DNA from: Streptomyces fagopyri
Lineage (GTDB): Bacteria > Actinomycetota > Actinomycetes > Streptomycetales > Streptomycetaceae
Direction: 5' to 3'
Length of the DNA: 64,000 nucleotides
Assembly: GCF_009498275.1 (NCBI RefSeq)
Contig: NZ_CP045643.1
Location: forward strand, 3,224,001 to 3,288,000
Position numbers and translations under genes: made by a program. The notes beneath the pieces are model-generated. The model did not search any database. It saw only the letters and a program-made list of their open reading frames with translations, and had not been told where the DNA came from. Positions 24,119 through 33,657 of this stretch are shown here, piece after piece. How positions within the stretch are numbered: position 1 is the stretch's first letter; each line of letters begins with the position of its first letter.

Positions 24119-27100
24119 GTGCGGGGCTACGAACGCCAGGAGCGAGAGCCGGCGGCTGACGTCGACCACCTCTCTCGGTTCGAGGCCGAGATGGAGCGGC
24201 TGAAGACCGAGCGGGAGAAGGCCGTCCAGCACGCCGAGGATCTCGGCTATCAGGTCGAGGTGCTGCGCGCCAAGCTGCACGAGGCGCGCCGCAGTCTGGC
24301 GACCCGGCCTGCCTACGACAGCGGCGGCGACCTCGGCTACCAGGCCGAGCAGTTGCTCCGCAATGCCCAGATCCAGGCGGATCAGCTGCGCGCCGATGCC
24401 GAGCGCGAGATGAGCCAGGCCCGGTCGCAGACGCAGCGCATCCTCCAGGAGCACGCCGAGCAGGCCGCCCGCCTGCAGGCCGAGCTGCACGCCGAGGCGG
24501 TCGCGCGGCGCCAGCAGCTCGACCAGGAGCTGGCCGAGCGCCGCCAGACCGTCGAGTCGCACGTCAACGAGAACGTGGCCTGGGCCGAGCAGCTGCGCGC
24601 CCGCAGCGAGCAGCAGGCCCGCCGTCTCCTCGACGAGTCGCGGGTCGAGGCGGACCAGGCGCTGAGCACCGCCCGCGCGGAGGCCGAGCGGGTCGCGGCC
24701 GAGGCCCGCCAGCGGCTGACGAACGACGCCGAGTCGGCCCGCGCCGAGGCCGAGGCGCTGCTGCGCCGGGCCCGTACGGACGCCGAACGGCTGCTGAACG
24801 CCGCGTCCACCCAGGCCCACGAGGCCACCGAGCACGCCGAGCAGCTGCGCAGCTCCACGGCGAACGAGTCGGACAGCGCGCGCCGCCAGGCCACCGAGCT
24901 GAGCCGGGCCGCCGAGCAGCGGATGACGGCCGCCGAGACGGCGCTGCGCGAGGCGCGCGCCGAGGCGGACAAGGTCGTCGCCGAGGCGAAGGATGTCGCG
25001 GCCAAGGCCCTGGCCGGTGCCGAGTCGGCGAACGAACAGCGCACCCGCACGGCGAAGGAACAGGTCGCCCGGCTGGTCAGCGAGGCCACCAAGGAGGCCG
25101 AGAACACCAGGTCGGAGGCCGAGCAGGCGGTCGCCGAGGCCCGTACCAAGGCCGAGAACATCGTCGCGGAGGCCGAGGAGAACGCCCGCAGCCTCACCGC
25201 GGAGGAGACCGCCTCCCAGCTGTCCAAGGCGGCCCGTACCGCCGAGGACGTGCTCAACAAGGCGTCCGAGGACGCCAGGAAGACCACGAGGGCGGCGGCC
25301 GAGGAGGCCGAGCGGATCCGTACCGAGGCGGAGTCCGAGGCGGACCGGCTGCGCGCCGAGGCGCACGACATCGCCGAGCAGCTCAAGGGCACGGCGAAGG
25401 ACGACACCAAGGAGTACCGCGCCAAGACGGTCGAGCTGCAGGAGGAGGCGCGCAGGCTGCGCGGCGAGGCCGAGCAGCTGCGTGCCGACGCGAACGCCGA
25501 GGGCGAACGCATCCGCAGCGAGGCCCGGCGCGAGGCCGTCCAGCAGATCGAGGAGGCGGCCGGGACCGCCGAGGAACTGCTCGCGAAGGCCAAGGCGGAC
25601 GCGGACGAGTTCCGGACGACCGCGACGACCGACAGTGAGCGCGTGCGCACCGAGGCCATCGAGCGCGCCACCGCGCTGCGCCGGCAGGCCGACGAGACCC
25701 TGGAGCGCACCCGCAAGGAGGCCGAGAACAACCGCGCCGAGGCCGTCGAGCTGGCCGAGACGATCAAGGCGGAGGCCGAGCGGGCCGCCGAGTCGGCGCG
25801 TGAGGACTCCGAGCGCGCCATAGCGGCCCGCCGGACGGAGGCCGCCGAGGAGCTGACCCGGCTGCACACCGAGGCCGAGCAGCGGCTCGCCTCGGCCGAG
25901 CAGTCGCTGAGCGAGGCGCGGACGGAGGCCGAGCGGATCCGTCGCGAGGCCTCCGAGGAGACCGAGCGCCTGCGCGGCGAGGCCGCCGAGCGGATCCGTA
26001 CGTTGCAGGCGCAGGCCGAGGCCGAGGCGGACCGGCTGCGCAACGAGGCCGCCGGGGACGCGTCGGCGTCGCGGGCCGAGGGCGAGAACATCGCCGTACG
26101 GCTGCGTTCGGAGGCCGCGGCGGAGGCCGAGCGGCTGAAGTCGGAGGCCCAGGACAGCGCCGACCGGGTACGGGCGGAGGCCCAGGCCGCGGCCGAGCGG
26201 CTGGCGACGGAGGGCGCCGAGACGCTGGCCGCCGCCCAGGAGGAGGCCGTCCGGCGTCGCCGCGAGGCCGAGGAACTGCTCGGTTCCGCGCGCCAGGAGG
26301 CCGACCAGGAGCGTGAGCGGGCCCGCGAGCAGAGCGAGGAGCTCCTCGCCTCCGCGCGCAATCGCGTCGAGGAGGCCCAGGCCGAGGCCGTACGGCTGGT
26401 CGAGGAGGCCGACCGGCGCGCGACCGAGATGGTCTCGAACGCCGAGCAGACCGCGCAGCAGGTCCGCGACTCCGTGTCCGGGCTGCACGAGCAGGCCCAG
26501 GAGGAGATCTCGGGCCTGCGCTCCGCCGCCGAGCACGCGGCGGACCGCACCCGTACCGAGGCGCAGGAGGAAGCGGACCGGGTCCGCGCCGACGCGTACG
26601 CCGAGCGGGAGCGCGCCTCCGAGGACGCGGGCCGCGTCCGGCGCGAGGCGGCCGAGGAGACGGAGGCCGCCAAGTCCCTGGCGGAGCGCACGGTCTCGGA
26701 GGCGATCACCGAGTCCGAGCGGCTGCGGTCGGAGGCCTCGGACCACGCCCAGCGGGTGCGCACCGAGGCGTCGGACGCCATCGCGGGCGCCGACCAGGAC
26801 GCCGCGCGCGCCCGCGCGGAGGCCCGGGAGGACGCGAACCGGATGCGTTCGGACGCGGCCACGCAGGCGGACACCCTCATCAACGAGGCACGCTCCGAGG
26901 CGGAGCGGCTGACGAACGAGACGAACGCGGAGGCCGAGCGGGTCCGGGCCGAATCCACCGCCAAGGCCGATCAGTTGGTCTCGGAGGCGACCGGTGAAGC
27001 GGAGCGGCTGCGCGCCGAGGCCGCCGACACGGTCGGTTCCGCGCAGCAGCACGCCGAGCGGGTCCGTACCGAGGCCGCCCGGGTCAAGTCCGAGGCGGAG

Positions 27101-27970
27101 GCGGAGGCGGAGCGGCTCACCTCGGCCGCGCGCGAGGAGGCCGACCGGACGCTGGACGCGGCGCGCCAGGAGGCCAACAAGCGGCGCTCCGAGGCTGCCG
27201 AGCAGGTCGACACCCTCATCTCGGAGACGGCGTCGGAGGCCGACAAGCTGCTTGCGGAGGCTCAGCAGAGCGCGCAGAAGACCACGGCGGACGCCGAGGG
27301 CCAGGCCGACACGATGGTCGGCGCGGCCCGCAACGAGGCCGAGCGGCTTGTCTCCGAGGCGACCGTGGAGGGCAACTCCCTTGTGGAGCGTTCCCGTACG
27401 GACGCGGACGAGCTGCTGGTCGGCGCGCGCCGGGACGCGACCGCCATAAGGGAACGGGCGGAGGAGCTGCGCGACCGCGTCACCTCCGAGATCGAGGAGC
27501 TGCACGAGCGGGCCCGCCGCGAGTCGGCCGAGACGATGAAGAACGCCGGTGAGCGCTGTGACGCGCTCGTGAAGGCGGCCGAGGACCAGCTGGCCGAGGC
27601 CGAGGCGAAGGCGAAGGACCTGGTCGCGGAGGCCAACTCCGAGGCGAGCAAGGTGCGGATCGCCGCCGTCAGGAAGGCCGAGGGGCTCCTCAAGGAGGCC
27701 GAGCAGAAGAAGACCTCGCTCGTCGCCGAGGCGACGGAGATCAAGGCCGAGGCCATCCGCGAGGCACGCCTGGCCGTCGAGGAGGGCAAGCACGAGCTGG
27801 AGGTGCTGGTCCGGCGCCGCGAGGACATCAACGTCGAGATCTCCCGTGTCCAGGACGTCCTGGAGGCGTTGGAATCCTTCGAGGCCCCGTCGGGCAACAA
27901 GGACGGTGGGGTCAAGGCGGGCGCCACCGCCGGCGCGACCCGTTCGGGTGGCAAGTCGTCGGAGGGCTAG
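24119..27970 (+). CDS. scy: Scy, long coiled-coil polarity scaffold
   Basis: Scy organises the apical growth complex (polarisome) of Streptomyces hyphae with DivIVA and FilP. The 1283-residue protein is a nearly uninterrupted coiled coil of Ala/Glu/Arg-rich repeats (AEAERLRxEA-type, hendecad/51-residue period) after a short DivIVA-like N-terminal segment (RFEAEMERLKTEREKAVQHA). The tail (about 1255-1283) is Gly/Ala/Ser-rich. The GTG at 24119 (VRGYERQERE) was chosen because known Scy starts this way; ATG-type frames upstream lack a site. It was once annotated as a cellulose-binding protein. The filP gene follows. Confidence 0.92.
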   Translation: MRGYERQEREPAADVDHLSRFEAEMERLKTEREKAVQHAEDLGYQVEVLRAKLHEARRSLATRPAYDSGGDLGYQAEQLLRNAQIQADQLRADAEREMSQARSQTQRILQEHAEQAARLQAELHAEAVARRQQLDQELAERRQTVESHVNENVAWAEQLRARSEQQARRLLDESRVEADQALSTARAEAERVAAEARQRLTNDAESARAEAEALLRRARTDAERLLNAASTQAHEATEHAEQLRSSTANESDSARRQATELSRAAEQRMTAAETALREARAEADKVVAEAKDVAAKALAGAESANEQRTRTAKEQVARLVSEATKEAENTRSEAEQAVAEARTKAENIVAEAEENARSLTAEETASQLSKAARTAEDVLNKASEDARKTTRAAAEEAERIRTEAESEADRLRAEAHDIAEQLKGTAKDDTKEYRAKTVELQEEARRLRGEAEQLRADANAEGERIRSEARREAVQQIEEAAGTAEELLAKAKADADEFRTTATTDSERVRTEAIERATALRRQADETLERTRKEAENNRAEAVELAETIKAEAERAAESAREDSERAIAARRTEAAEELTRLHTEAEQRLASAEQSLSEARTEAERIRREASEETERLRGEAAERIRTLQAQAEAEADRLRNEAAGDASASRAEGENIAVRLRSEAAAEAERLKSEAQDSADRVRAEAQAAAERLATEGAETLAAAQEEAVRRRREAEELLGSARQEADQERERAREQSEELLASARNRVEEAQAEAVRLVEEADRRATEMVSNAEQTAQQVRDSVSGLHEQAQEEISGLRSAAEHAADRTRTEAQEEADRVRADAYAERERASEDAGRVRREAAEETEAAKSLAERTVSEAITESERLRSEASDHAQRVRTEASDAIAGADQDAARARAEAREDANRMRSDAATQADTLINEARSEAERLTNETNAEAERVRAESTAKADQLVSEATGEAERLRAEAADTVGSAQQHAERVRTEAARVKSEAEAEAERLTSAAREEADRTLDAARQEANKRRSEAAEQVDTLISETASEADKLLAEAQQSAQKTTADAEGQADTMVGAARNEAERLVSEATVEGNSLVERSRTDADELLVGARRDATAIRERAEELRDRVTSEIEELHERARRESAETMKNAGERCDALVKAAEDQLAEAEAKAKDLVAEANSEASKVRIAAVRKAEGLLKEAEQKKTSLVAEATEIKAEAIREARLAVEEGKHELEVLVRRREDINVEISRVQDVLEALESFEAPSGNKDGGVKAGATAGATRSGGKSSEG

Positions 27971-28152
27971 CCAGAAGATCCCATTCCGCACCTTTCCGGA
28001 CCTTTGGTGCCGACTCTGGCAAGCGCTCTGACAGCCAGCCACCCAAAAGGAGTGTCATTCTCCAGATCAAACACGTATCCGCTCGATGACACACCGCTTT
28101 GGCCCCTAGGATTCCCCCTATCACCTCACCGGTCTCATTCGACAGGAACCCC

Positions 28153-29088
28153 ATGAGCGACACTTCCCCCTACGGCTTCGAGCTTGTGCGGCGTGGGTAC
28201 GACCGCGCTCAGGTGGACGAACGCATTTCGAAGCTCGTCTCCGACCGTGACAGCGCTCTGGCCCGTATCACTGCTCTCGAGAAGCGCATCGAGGAGCTCC
28301 ACCTCGAAACGCAGAACGCCCAGGCCCAGGTCACCGACGCCGAACCGTCGTACGCGGGTCTCGGCGCGCGGGTCGAGAAGATCCTCCGCCTCGCCGAGGA
28401 GGAGGCGAAGGATCTGCGCGAGGAGGCCCGTCGCGCGTCCGAGCAGCACCGCGAGCTCGCCGAGTCGGCCGCGCAGCAGGTCCGCAACGATGCAGAATCG
28501 TTCGCTGCGGACCGCAAGTCCAAGGCGGACGACGAGGGCGTCCGGATCGTCGAGAAGGCCAAGACCGACGCCTCTCAGCTGCGCCAGGAGGCGCAGAAGG
28601 ACGCCCAGTCCAAGCGCGAGGAGGCGGACGCCCTCTTCGAGGAGACCCGCGCGAAGGCCGCGCAGGCCGCCGCCGACTTCGAGACGAACCTCGCCAAGCG
28701 CCGCGAGCAGTCCGAGCGTGACCTGGCCTCGCGTCAGGCCAAGGCCGAGAAGCGCCTCGCGGAGATCGAGCACCGCGCGGAGCAGCTCCGCCTGGAGGCC
28801 GAGAAGCTGCGTACGGACGCCGAGCGCCGCGCCCGCCAGACGGTGGAGACGGCTCAGCGCCAGGCCGAGGACATCGTGGCCGACGCGAACGCCAAGGCCG
28901 ACCGCATCCGCTCGGAGTCCGAGCGCGAGCTGGCGGCGCTGACGAACCGTCGCGACTCCATCAACGCGCAGCTCACGAACGTCCGCGAGATGCTCGCGAC
29001 GCTCACGGGCGCCGCGGTGGCCGCCGCGAGCACGCCTGCCGAGGACGAGCCGATCTCCCGCGGGGTTCCGGCCCAGCAGTCCCGGTAA
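28153..29088 (+). CDS. filP: FilP, intermediate-filament-like protein
   Basis: FilP forms cytoplasmic networks that stiffen hyphae and interacts with DivIVA and Scy. The 311-residue protein has the expected length. The N-terminus SPYGFELVRRGYDRAQVDER is a DivIVA-like head, a short coiled coil and a linker follow, and a long coiled coil (about 65-275) ends in a small Ala/Ser/Pro tail. AGGAA precedes the ATG by 4 nt. It lies 182 bp after scy with its own likely promoter and ends at a strong terminator. Confidence 0.93.
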   Translation: MSDTSPYGFELVRRGYDRAQVDERISKLVSDRDSALARITALEKRIEELHLETQNAQAQVTDAEPSYAGLGARVEKILRLAEEEAKDLREEARRASEQHRELAESAAQQVRNDAESFAADRKSKADDEGVRIVEKAKTDASQLRQEAQKDAQSKREEADALFEETRAKAAQAAADFETNLAKRREQSERDLASRQAKAEKRLAEIEHRAEQLRLEAEKLRTDAERRARQTVETAQRQAEDIVADANAKADRIRSESERELAALTNRRDSINAQLTNVREMLATLTGAAVAAASTPAEDEPISRGVPAQQSR

Positions 29089-29100
29089 CCGTTTCCCGTT

Positions 29101-29145
29101 CACGGCTGCGGCCCGCACCCTCCTCGGGTGCGGGCCGCAGCCGTG
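29101..29145 (+). terminator. filP terminator
   Basis: A perfect 20-bp stem (29101-29120 with 29126-29145) closes the loop TCCTC, 13 bp past the filP stop. It is one of the most stable simple hairpins in the window. Confidence 0.92.
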
Positions 29146-29271
29146 GGCGGCGATGGGCGCGGGGAACCGCGCGACAAGCCCCGGCGGCCGGGCCGTGAAC
29201 CCCGGTGAACAGGCGGCAAAGACCCGCTCGCCCAAGTAGCGCGGCCCAGGGCTCCGCCCTACCGTGGCCGC

Positions 29272-30222
29272 ATGATCGAGCTCGAGGGGCTGACCAAACG
29301 GTACGGCGAGAAGGTGGCGGTCGATCAGCTGTCCTTCACTGTCAGACCCGGCATCGTGACGGGGTTCCTCGGGCCCAACGGCGCCGGCAAGTCCACCACC
29401 ATGCGGATGATGCTCGGGCTCGACCGGCCCACCGCGGGCGACGTACGGATCGACGGACAGCACTACGACCATCTCAAGGACCCGCTGAAGTACATCGGCG
29501 CCCTGCTCGACGCCAAGGCCATGCACGGTGGCCGCAGCGCCTTCAACCACCTCCTCTGTCTCGCGCAGAGCAACGGCATCCCGAGGGCGCGGGTGGACGA
29601 GGTCCTCGACACGGTGGGACTGACCGCGGTCGCGCGGAAGAAGGCCAAGGGCTTCTCGCTCGGCATGGGCCAGCGGCTCGGCATCGCGGGCGCGCTGCTC
29701 GGCGACCCGCGGATCCTGATGTTCGACGAGCCGGTCAACGGCCTCGATCCCGAGGGCATCCACTGGATCCGCAACCTGATGAAGTCGCTGGCCGCGCAGG
29801 GGCGGACGGTGTTCGTGTCCAGTCACCTCATGAGCGAGATGGCGCTGACCGCCGACCACCTCGTCGTCATCGGACAGGGCCGGCTGCTCGCCGACACCTC
29901 CATGGCCGACTTCATCCAGCGCAACTCCCGGTCGTACGTCCGGATCCGCACCCCGCAGCGCGAACGGCTGCTCGATGTGCTGCACGAGGCCGGGATCACC
30001 GTCGTCGAGAGCGGCAGCGGCGCCCTGGAGGTGGACGGCGGCAAGTCCGAGCAGATCGGTGAGCTGGCCGCACGTCACCAGCTGGTGCTGCACGAGCTGA
30101 GTCCCCAGCAGGCCTCTCTGGAGGAGGCCTTCATGCAGCTGACCGCGGAGTCGGTGGAATACCACGCGCACTCCGACACCCCGCCCCGGGAATGGGGCGG
30201 CGACTGGCGGAAGGAGACCTGA
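29272..30222 (+). CDS. ABC exporter ATP-binding protein (pair 1)
   Basis: This 316-residue protein has Walker A GFLGPNGAGKSTT (about 36-48), signature FSLGMGQRLGIA (a variant of LSGGQ), Walker B LMFDEPVNGLDPEG with the catalytic Glu, and switch His in SSHLMSEM. About 90 C-terminal residues follow the ATPase domain, as in BcrA/NatA-type exporters. TACCGT (29260-29265) lies 6 nt before the ATG without a ribosome site, so a leaderless mRNA is likely. It is followed closely by its permease. The substrate is unknown; relatives export peptides, antibiotics or sodium. Confidence 0.9.
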   Translation: MIELEGLTKRYGEKVAVDQLSFTVRPGIVTGFLGPNGAGKSTTMRMMLGLDRPTAGDVRIDGQHYDHLKDPLKYIGALLDAKAMHGGRSAFNHLLCLAQSNGIPRARVDEVLDTVGLTAVARKKAKGFSLGMGQRLGIAGALLGDPRILMFDEPVNGLDPEGIHWIRNLMKSLAAQGRTVFVSSHLMSEMALTADHLVVIGQGRLLADTSMADFIQRNSRSYVRIRTPQRERLLDVLHEAGITVVESGSGALEVDGGKSEQIGELAARHQLVLHELSPQQASLEEAFMQLTAESVEYHAHSDTPPREWGGDWRKET

Positions 30223-30224
30223 GC

Positions 30225-30995
30225 ATGGCCGCCTCGCAGGTCCTCAGGTCCGAGTGGACCAAGATCCGGTCCGTCGCGTCCACGGTCTGGACACTCGGCC
30301 TGGCCTTCGTCGTCACGATCGCGCTCGGCTTCCTGATCTCGCTGCTGTCCAAGAACGAGTTCGACAAGATGAACACGAAGGACCGGCTCTCCTTCGACCC
30401 GACGTACATCAGCTTCGCCGGGATGAGCCTCGGTCAGCTCGCGATGATCGTGTTCGGGGTGCTCGTGGTCGGCAACGAGTACAGCACCGGCATGATCCGC
30501 ACCTCGCTCGCCGCGGTCCCCCAGCGGGCCACGTTCCTCTTCAGCAAGGTCGCGGTGGCGACGGGGCTCGCCTTCGTGATCGGCATCATCACCAGCTTCG
30601 TCGCGTTCTTCCTCGGCCAGGCGACGCTCGGTACGCACCGGGCGTCGATCGGCGACCACGGGGTGCTGCGCGCGGTGATCGGCGGCGGGCTGTACATGAC
30701 GCTGATCGCGGTGTTCTCGATGGGCGTGGCGACGATGCTGCGCAGTCCGATGCTCTCGCTCGGCATCCTGATGCCGTTCTTCTTCCTCATCTCCAACATC
30801 CTCGGCGCGGTCTCGGCGACCAAGAAGATCGGCCGCTATCTGCCCGACCAGGCCGGCAGCAAGATCATGCGGGTGGTGACCCCGATCGGCGACGACACGC
30901 CGTACGGGCCCTGGGGCGGCCTCGCGATCATGGCCCTGTGGGTGGTCGCCGCGCTCCTCGGCGGCTACGCGCTGCTCAAGAGGCGGGACGCCTAG
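30225..30995 (+). CDS. ABC-2 type permease (pair 1)
   Basis: This 256-residue protein has six predicted membrane helices (first: TLGLAFVVTIALGFLISLL) and the N-terminal amphipathic SEWTKIRSVASTVWTLG shared with its homologue in pair 2. The pattern VVGNEYSTGMIRTSL after helix 2 is the ABC-2 coupling region. AAGGAGA lies 5 nt before ATG 30225, only 2 bp after the ATPase stop. The two form one exporter. Confidence 0.88.
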   Translation: MAASQVLRSEWTKIRSVASTVWTLGLAFVVTIALGFLISLLSKNEFDKMNTKDRLSFDPTYISFAGMSLGQLAMIVFGVLVVGNEYSTGMIRTSLAAVPQRATFLFSKVAVATGLAFVIGIITSFVAFFLGQATLGTHRASIGDHGVLRAVIGGGLYMTLIAVFSMGVATMLRSPMLSLGILMPFFFLISNILGAVSATKKIGRYLPDQAGSKIMRVVTPIGDDTPYGPWGGLAIMALWVVAALLGGYALLKRRDA

Positions 30996-31584
30996 GAGAC
31001 ACGCGAGCCGAGGAGGGGCCGGCGGCAAGACCGCCGGCCGCAGGGTGGACGCGTGCGGCAGCGCACGGGTGCGGCGGCGGACGCCCGGTGAGCGCGCCGG
31101 TCACGGGACGGACGGGCACCGGCGCACGGGTGCGGCGGCGGACGCCCGGTGGGCGCGTGAGCCGGGGGTGGCGGCCGTAAAGCGCGCGGACCGTGGAGCG
31201 GGACCCACGTGAGACGCGAGCCGCGGGAGGCGTTCGTGTCGCGCGGCGGGACCGCTGAGAAGCGTATGCCGCGCGGAGGAACGCCCGGCAGGCGTACGCC
31301 ACGCGGGGCGGCACGACAGGCGTACGCGTCTCAGCGCGGGACACACGACAGGCGCACGCCACGCGGGGCTGACCCACCCGGAGCCGCACGCGTCTCGACG
31401 CGGGACGGACGACAGGCGCACGCCACGCGGGGCGGCACGACAGGCGTACGCGTCTCAGCGCGGGACACACGACAGGCGCACGCCACGCGGGGCTGACCCG
31501 CACGACAGGCCTACGCTTCTCGGCGCCGACCCGCCGGGAGGCCTACGCTTCTCGGCGCCGACCCGCCGGGAGGCCTACGCGCGG
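30996..31584. repeat. Gene-free gap filled with three families of direct repeats
   Basis: No gene is supported in this 589-bp gap. (1) A 30-bp sequence is repeated exactly at 31061-31090 and 31122-31151. (2) An 85-bp block at 31291-31375 recurs at 31415-31499 with one mismatch (124 bp apart); inside both, shorter units of the form GGCGTACGCC/ACGCGGGGC repeat with variation. (3) A 32-bp unit starting AGGCCTACGCTTCTCGGCGC begins at 31507 and 31539, with a partial third copy at 31571. The repeats run into the 3' end of the leftward gene. Confidence 0.85.
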
Positions 31585-32646
31585 TCAGGGACCGGTGTGT
31601 GCGACGTCGCCGTCGTCGGGCGGGGGCGGCCCCGGGATCAGCCCGTCGAAGTCCGTCCAGCCCTCCCAGCGCCAGACGTCCTTGTCGAGGTCGGGCTGGA
31701 GCGGCACGAAGCGGCCGAGTTCGAAGTCGCCGGCCTCCAGGTCGAACCAGCGCTCGTCGGCGACCTCGGTACCCAGACCCACGGTCCGCGCCGTCAGCCG
31801 GACCAGGAGCTTCACGCCGAACGACCCCGTGAGGTCCTTGCCCTGGATGTGCCGGAACGGCAGCTCCGCCACCGGCGCCTGGACCGGTATCCACACGGTG
31901 AACGGCGCCCCGCGCTCGACCGCGAGCCAGTACCGCTCGTCGGCCGGCTGCCCCTGGGCGTCCAGGACCTTCAGCCACTGCTTGTAGATGACCAGGCTGC
32001 CGTCGTGCGGGGAGCGCTCCAGATAGCGCAGATGGACACGGGCGCGCAGATCCACGACGGACAGGTTGTCGAAGCGGTTGTAGAAACGCACGGCGATGAT
32101 CGCGTCCTCGCTGTTCGCGTGCTGCCGTGAGTAGCCCGGGAAGTCGGCGGTCCAGGCGTGCGAGATGCTGGCCCGCTGCCGCCAGACGAACGGCCGCAGC
32201 GCGAACATCTTGATCAGCACGATGCCCAGCAGCACCGCGGGCACCAGGGCGCCCGTGACGGAGGCGACCGTGGCGAGCAGCTGGTGCGCGGTGCTGTCCG
32301 GTTCGGGCGCCAGACTGTCCGTCCCGACGCTGGCCCGCAGGACCGCGAGACTGAGGTCGAGCAGCCGCTCCCCGTTCGAGAACCGCTCCGCCATCGACCG
32401 CCCGGAGTGCTCGGTCAGCGTCCAGGCCGCGGCGATGACGACGGAGAGCCCGGCCAGCGCGCCGAGCGTCATCAGCAGCAGCGCGTGGACGGTACGTCCG
32501 GCGATCCACCAGCGAACGGACGTCCTAAAGCGCGGATGCGTCCGCCCCCGCCCGGCCGCTCCCCCGGCGTCCGCCCCTTGCCTCGTGCGCCTCAACTCGT
32601 ATCCCCCGTAACCGACTTCGTCCCCACTCGTAGAATGGGACGGCAT
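31585..32646 (-). CDS. Kir/KirBac-like two-helix membrane protein with degenerate pore signature
   Basis: This 353-residue protein has TM1 at about 53-77, a loop of about 45 residues, TM2 at about 124-150, then a large soluble beta domain. After TM2, ALRPFVWRQRASI, VRFYNRFDNLSVVDLRARVH and VIYKQWLKVL follow the order of the KirBac cytoplasmic domain. The pore position reads ASVGTDSLAPEP where KirBac has ATVGYGDMHPQ, so the selectivity filter TVGYG is replaced by SVGTD. Potassium selectivity is therefore unlikely. The assignment is pattern-based inference, not a search result. The ATG at 32646 is the first plausible start, with only a weak upstream purine stretch. It is divergent from the gene at 32767. 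Confidence 0.6.
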   Translation of the reverse strand: MPSHSTSGDEVGYGGYELRRTRQGADAGGAAGRGRTHPRFRTSVRWWIAGRTVHALLLMTLGALAGLSVVIAAAWTLTEHSGRSMAERFSNGERLLDLSLAVLRASVGTDSLAPEPDSTAHQLLATVASVTGALVPAVLLGIVLIKMFALRPFVWRQRASISHAWTADFPGYSRQHANSEDAIIAVRFYNRFDNLSVVDLRARVHLRYLERSPHDGSLVIYKQWLKVLDAQGQPADERYWLAVERGAPFTVWIPVQAPVAELPFRHIQGKDLTGSFGVKLLVRLTARTVGLGTEVADERWFDLEAGDFELGRFVPLQPDLDKDVWRWEGWTDFDGLIPGPPPPDDGDVAHTGP

Positions 32647-32766
32647 GATTCCCGGTGTCCGTTCCGGCCAACCCTGCCGCGGCGGGCGAGAGCGGGCCCC
32701 GCCCCGGGTACATCTCGCGTGAAAGGCTGTGCCCGTATCGCGCGACCACCCCCGAAGGGCGTCACC

Positions 32767-33657
32767 GTGACGACGAAGGACCGAAGCCTCCAGGCGCTTG
32801 GCCTGGACGACGTACCGGCCAAGCAGCCGCTCACCTATCCGGGCCGGCCCACCCCCGAGCCCTCCCTGCTGACCGGCGGCGAGCTGCTCCAGCTCGATGT
32901 ACGACCGCTGCGGCTCGGCGAGTGGTACGTGGAGGAGCGTCAGGCGCAGCAGCGGCTCGACGAGGCGCTGGCCGACCTCGGCCAGGCCGGCACCGGGAAC
33001 CGCCACCCGGTGATCGCGGTCGGTTCGAACGCCTCTCCCGGTCAGGTCGCCCACAAGCTCACCCGGCTCGGCATCCCGGCGACCGTGCCGATGGTGCCGG
33101 TGCGGGTGCACGGCATCGGGGTGGGGTGCTCGGGGCACATCAGTCCGGCGGGGTACGTGGCGGGGACGCCGTACGTCGACCGGGGCGCGTCCACCACGCT
33201 GGTCGTCACCTGGCTGGACCCGACGCAGCTGAAGGCCGTGGACGACACGGAGTTCCCGGACTACCGGCGGGCGATACTGCCCGGCGACGCGTTCGAGATG
33301 ACGATGCCGTCCGGGGAGCGGCTCGGCGGCGCGTACATCTACTTCAGCGCGCACGGGGTGCTGGCGGACCCGGCCACCGGACGGCCGCGGCCGGGCGGCG
33401 GCGACCAGGCGGAGCTGCTCGCCGCGCTGCTCGCCGGGTCCGCCCGGCTGCGTGAACTGCTCGGACCGGATCCGGCGGCCTGGGTGCGGCAGGCCGGCGC
33501 CGACCGGGCGCTGCGCGAGCGGGGCACCCTCGTCTTCGGCGAGGAGGGCTGGGTACTGCCGCAGACGGACTTCCTGCCGTACGCCGACGACGCGGCCGAA
33601 CTGCGGCTGTACGACGACCTGCCCCCGCTGGACGACTCGCTGCCGCACCGGGGCTGA
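32767..33657 (+). CDS. Conserved protein with AVGSN motif (possible AIG2/glutamylcyclotransferase-like fold)
   Basis: This 296-residue soluble protein is of unknown function. The segment PVIAVGSNASPGQVAHKL (from about residue 81) resembles the YGSN nucleotide-like loop of AIG2/gamma-glutamylcyclotransferase folds, and TWLDPTQLKAVDDTEFPDYR later matches the usual Leu-Asp-x-x-E/Y-R pattern of that fold. The catalytic Glu could not be placed. The GTG at 32767 (VTTKDRSLQ) is chosen for the nearby GAAGGG. It is divergent from the Kir-like gene with about 120 bp between. Confidence in it being a gene is high, in the fold low. Confidence 0.75.
   Translation: MTTKDRSLQALGLDDVPAKQPLTYPGRPTPEPSLLTGGELLQLDVRPLRLGEWYVEERQAQQRLDEALADLGQAGTGNRHPVIAVGSNASPGQVAHKLTRLGIPATVPMVPVRVHGIGVGCSGHISPAGYVAGTPYVDRGASTTLVVTWLDPTQLKAVDDTEFPDYRRAILPGDAFEMTMPSGERLGGAYIYFSAHGVLADPATGRPRPGGGDQAELLAALLAGSARLRELLGPDPAAWVRQAGADRALRERGTLVFGEEGWVLPQTDFLPYADDAAELRLYDDLPPLDDSLPHRG

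Noticed and set aside
23732..28042. 1436-codon minus-strand frame under scy
   Set aside because: It is the antisense shadow of the Ala/Glu-rich coiled-coil gene; the product is Leu/Gly/Arg low complexity.
31209..31496. Plus-strand frame of Arg/Gly/Thr repeats after ABC pair 1
   Set aside because: It is a product of the direct repeats in the gap and has no start signal.
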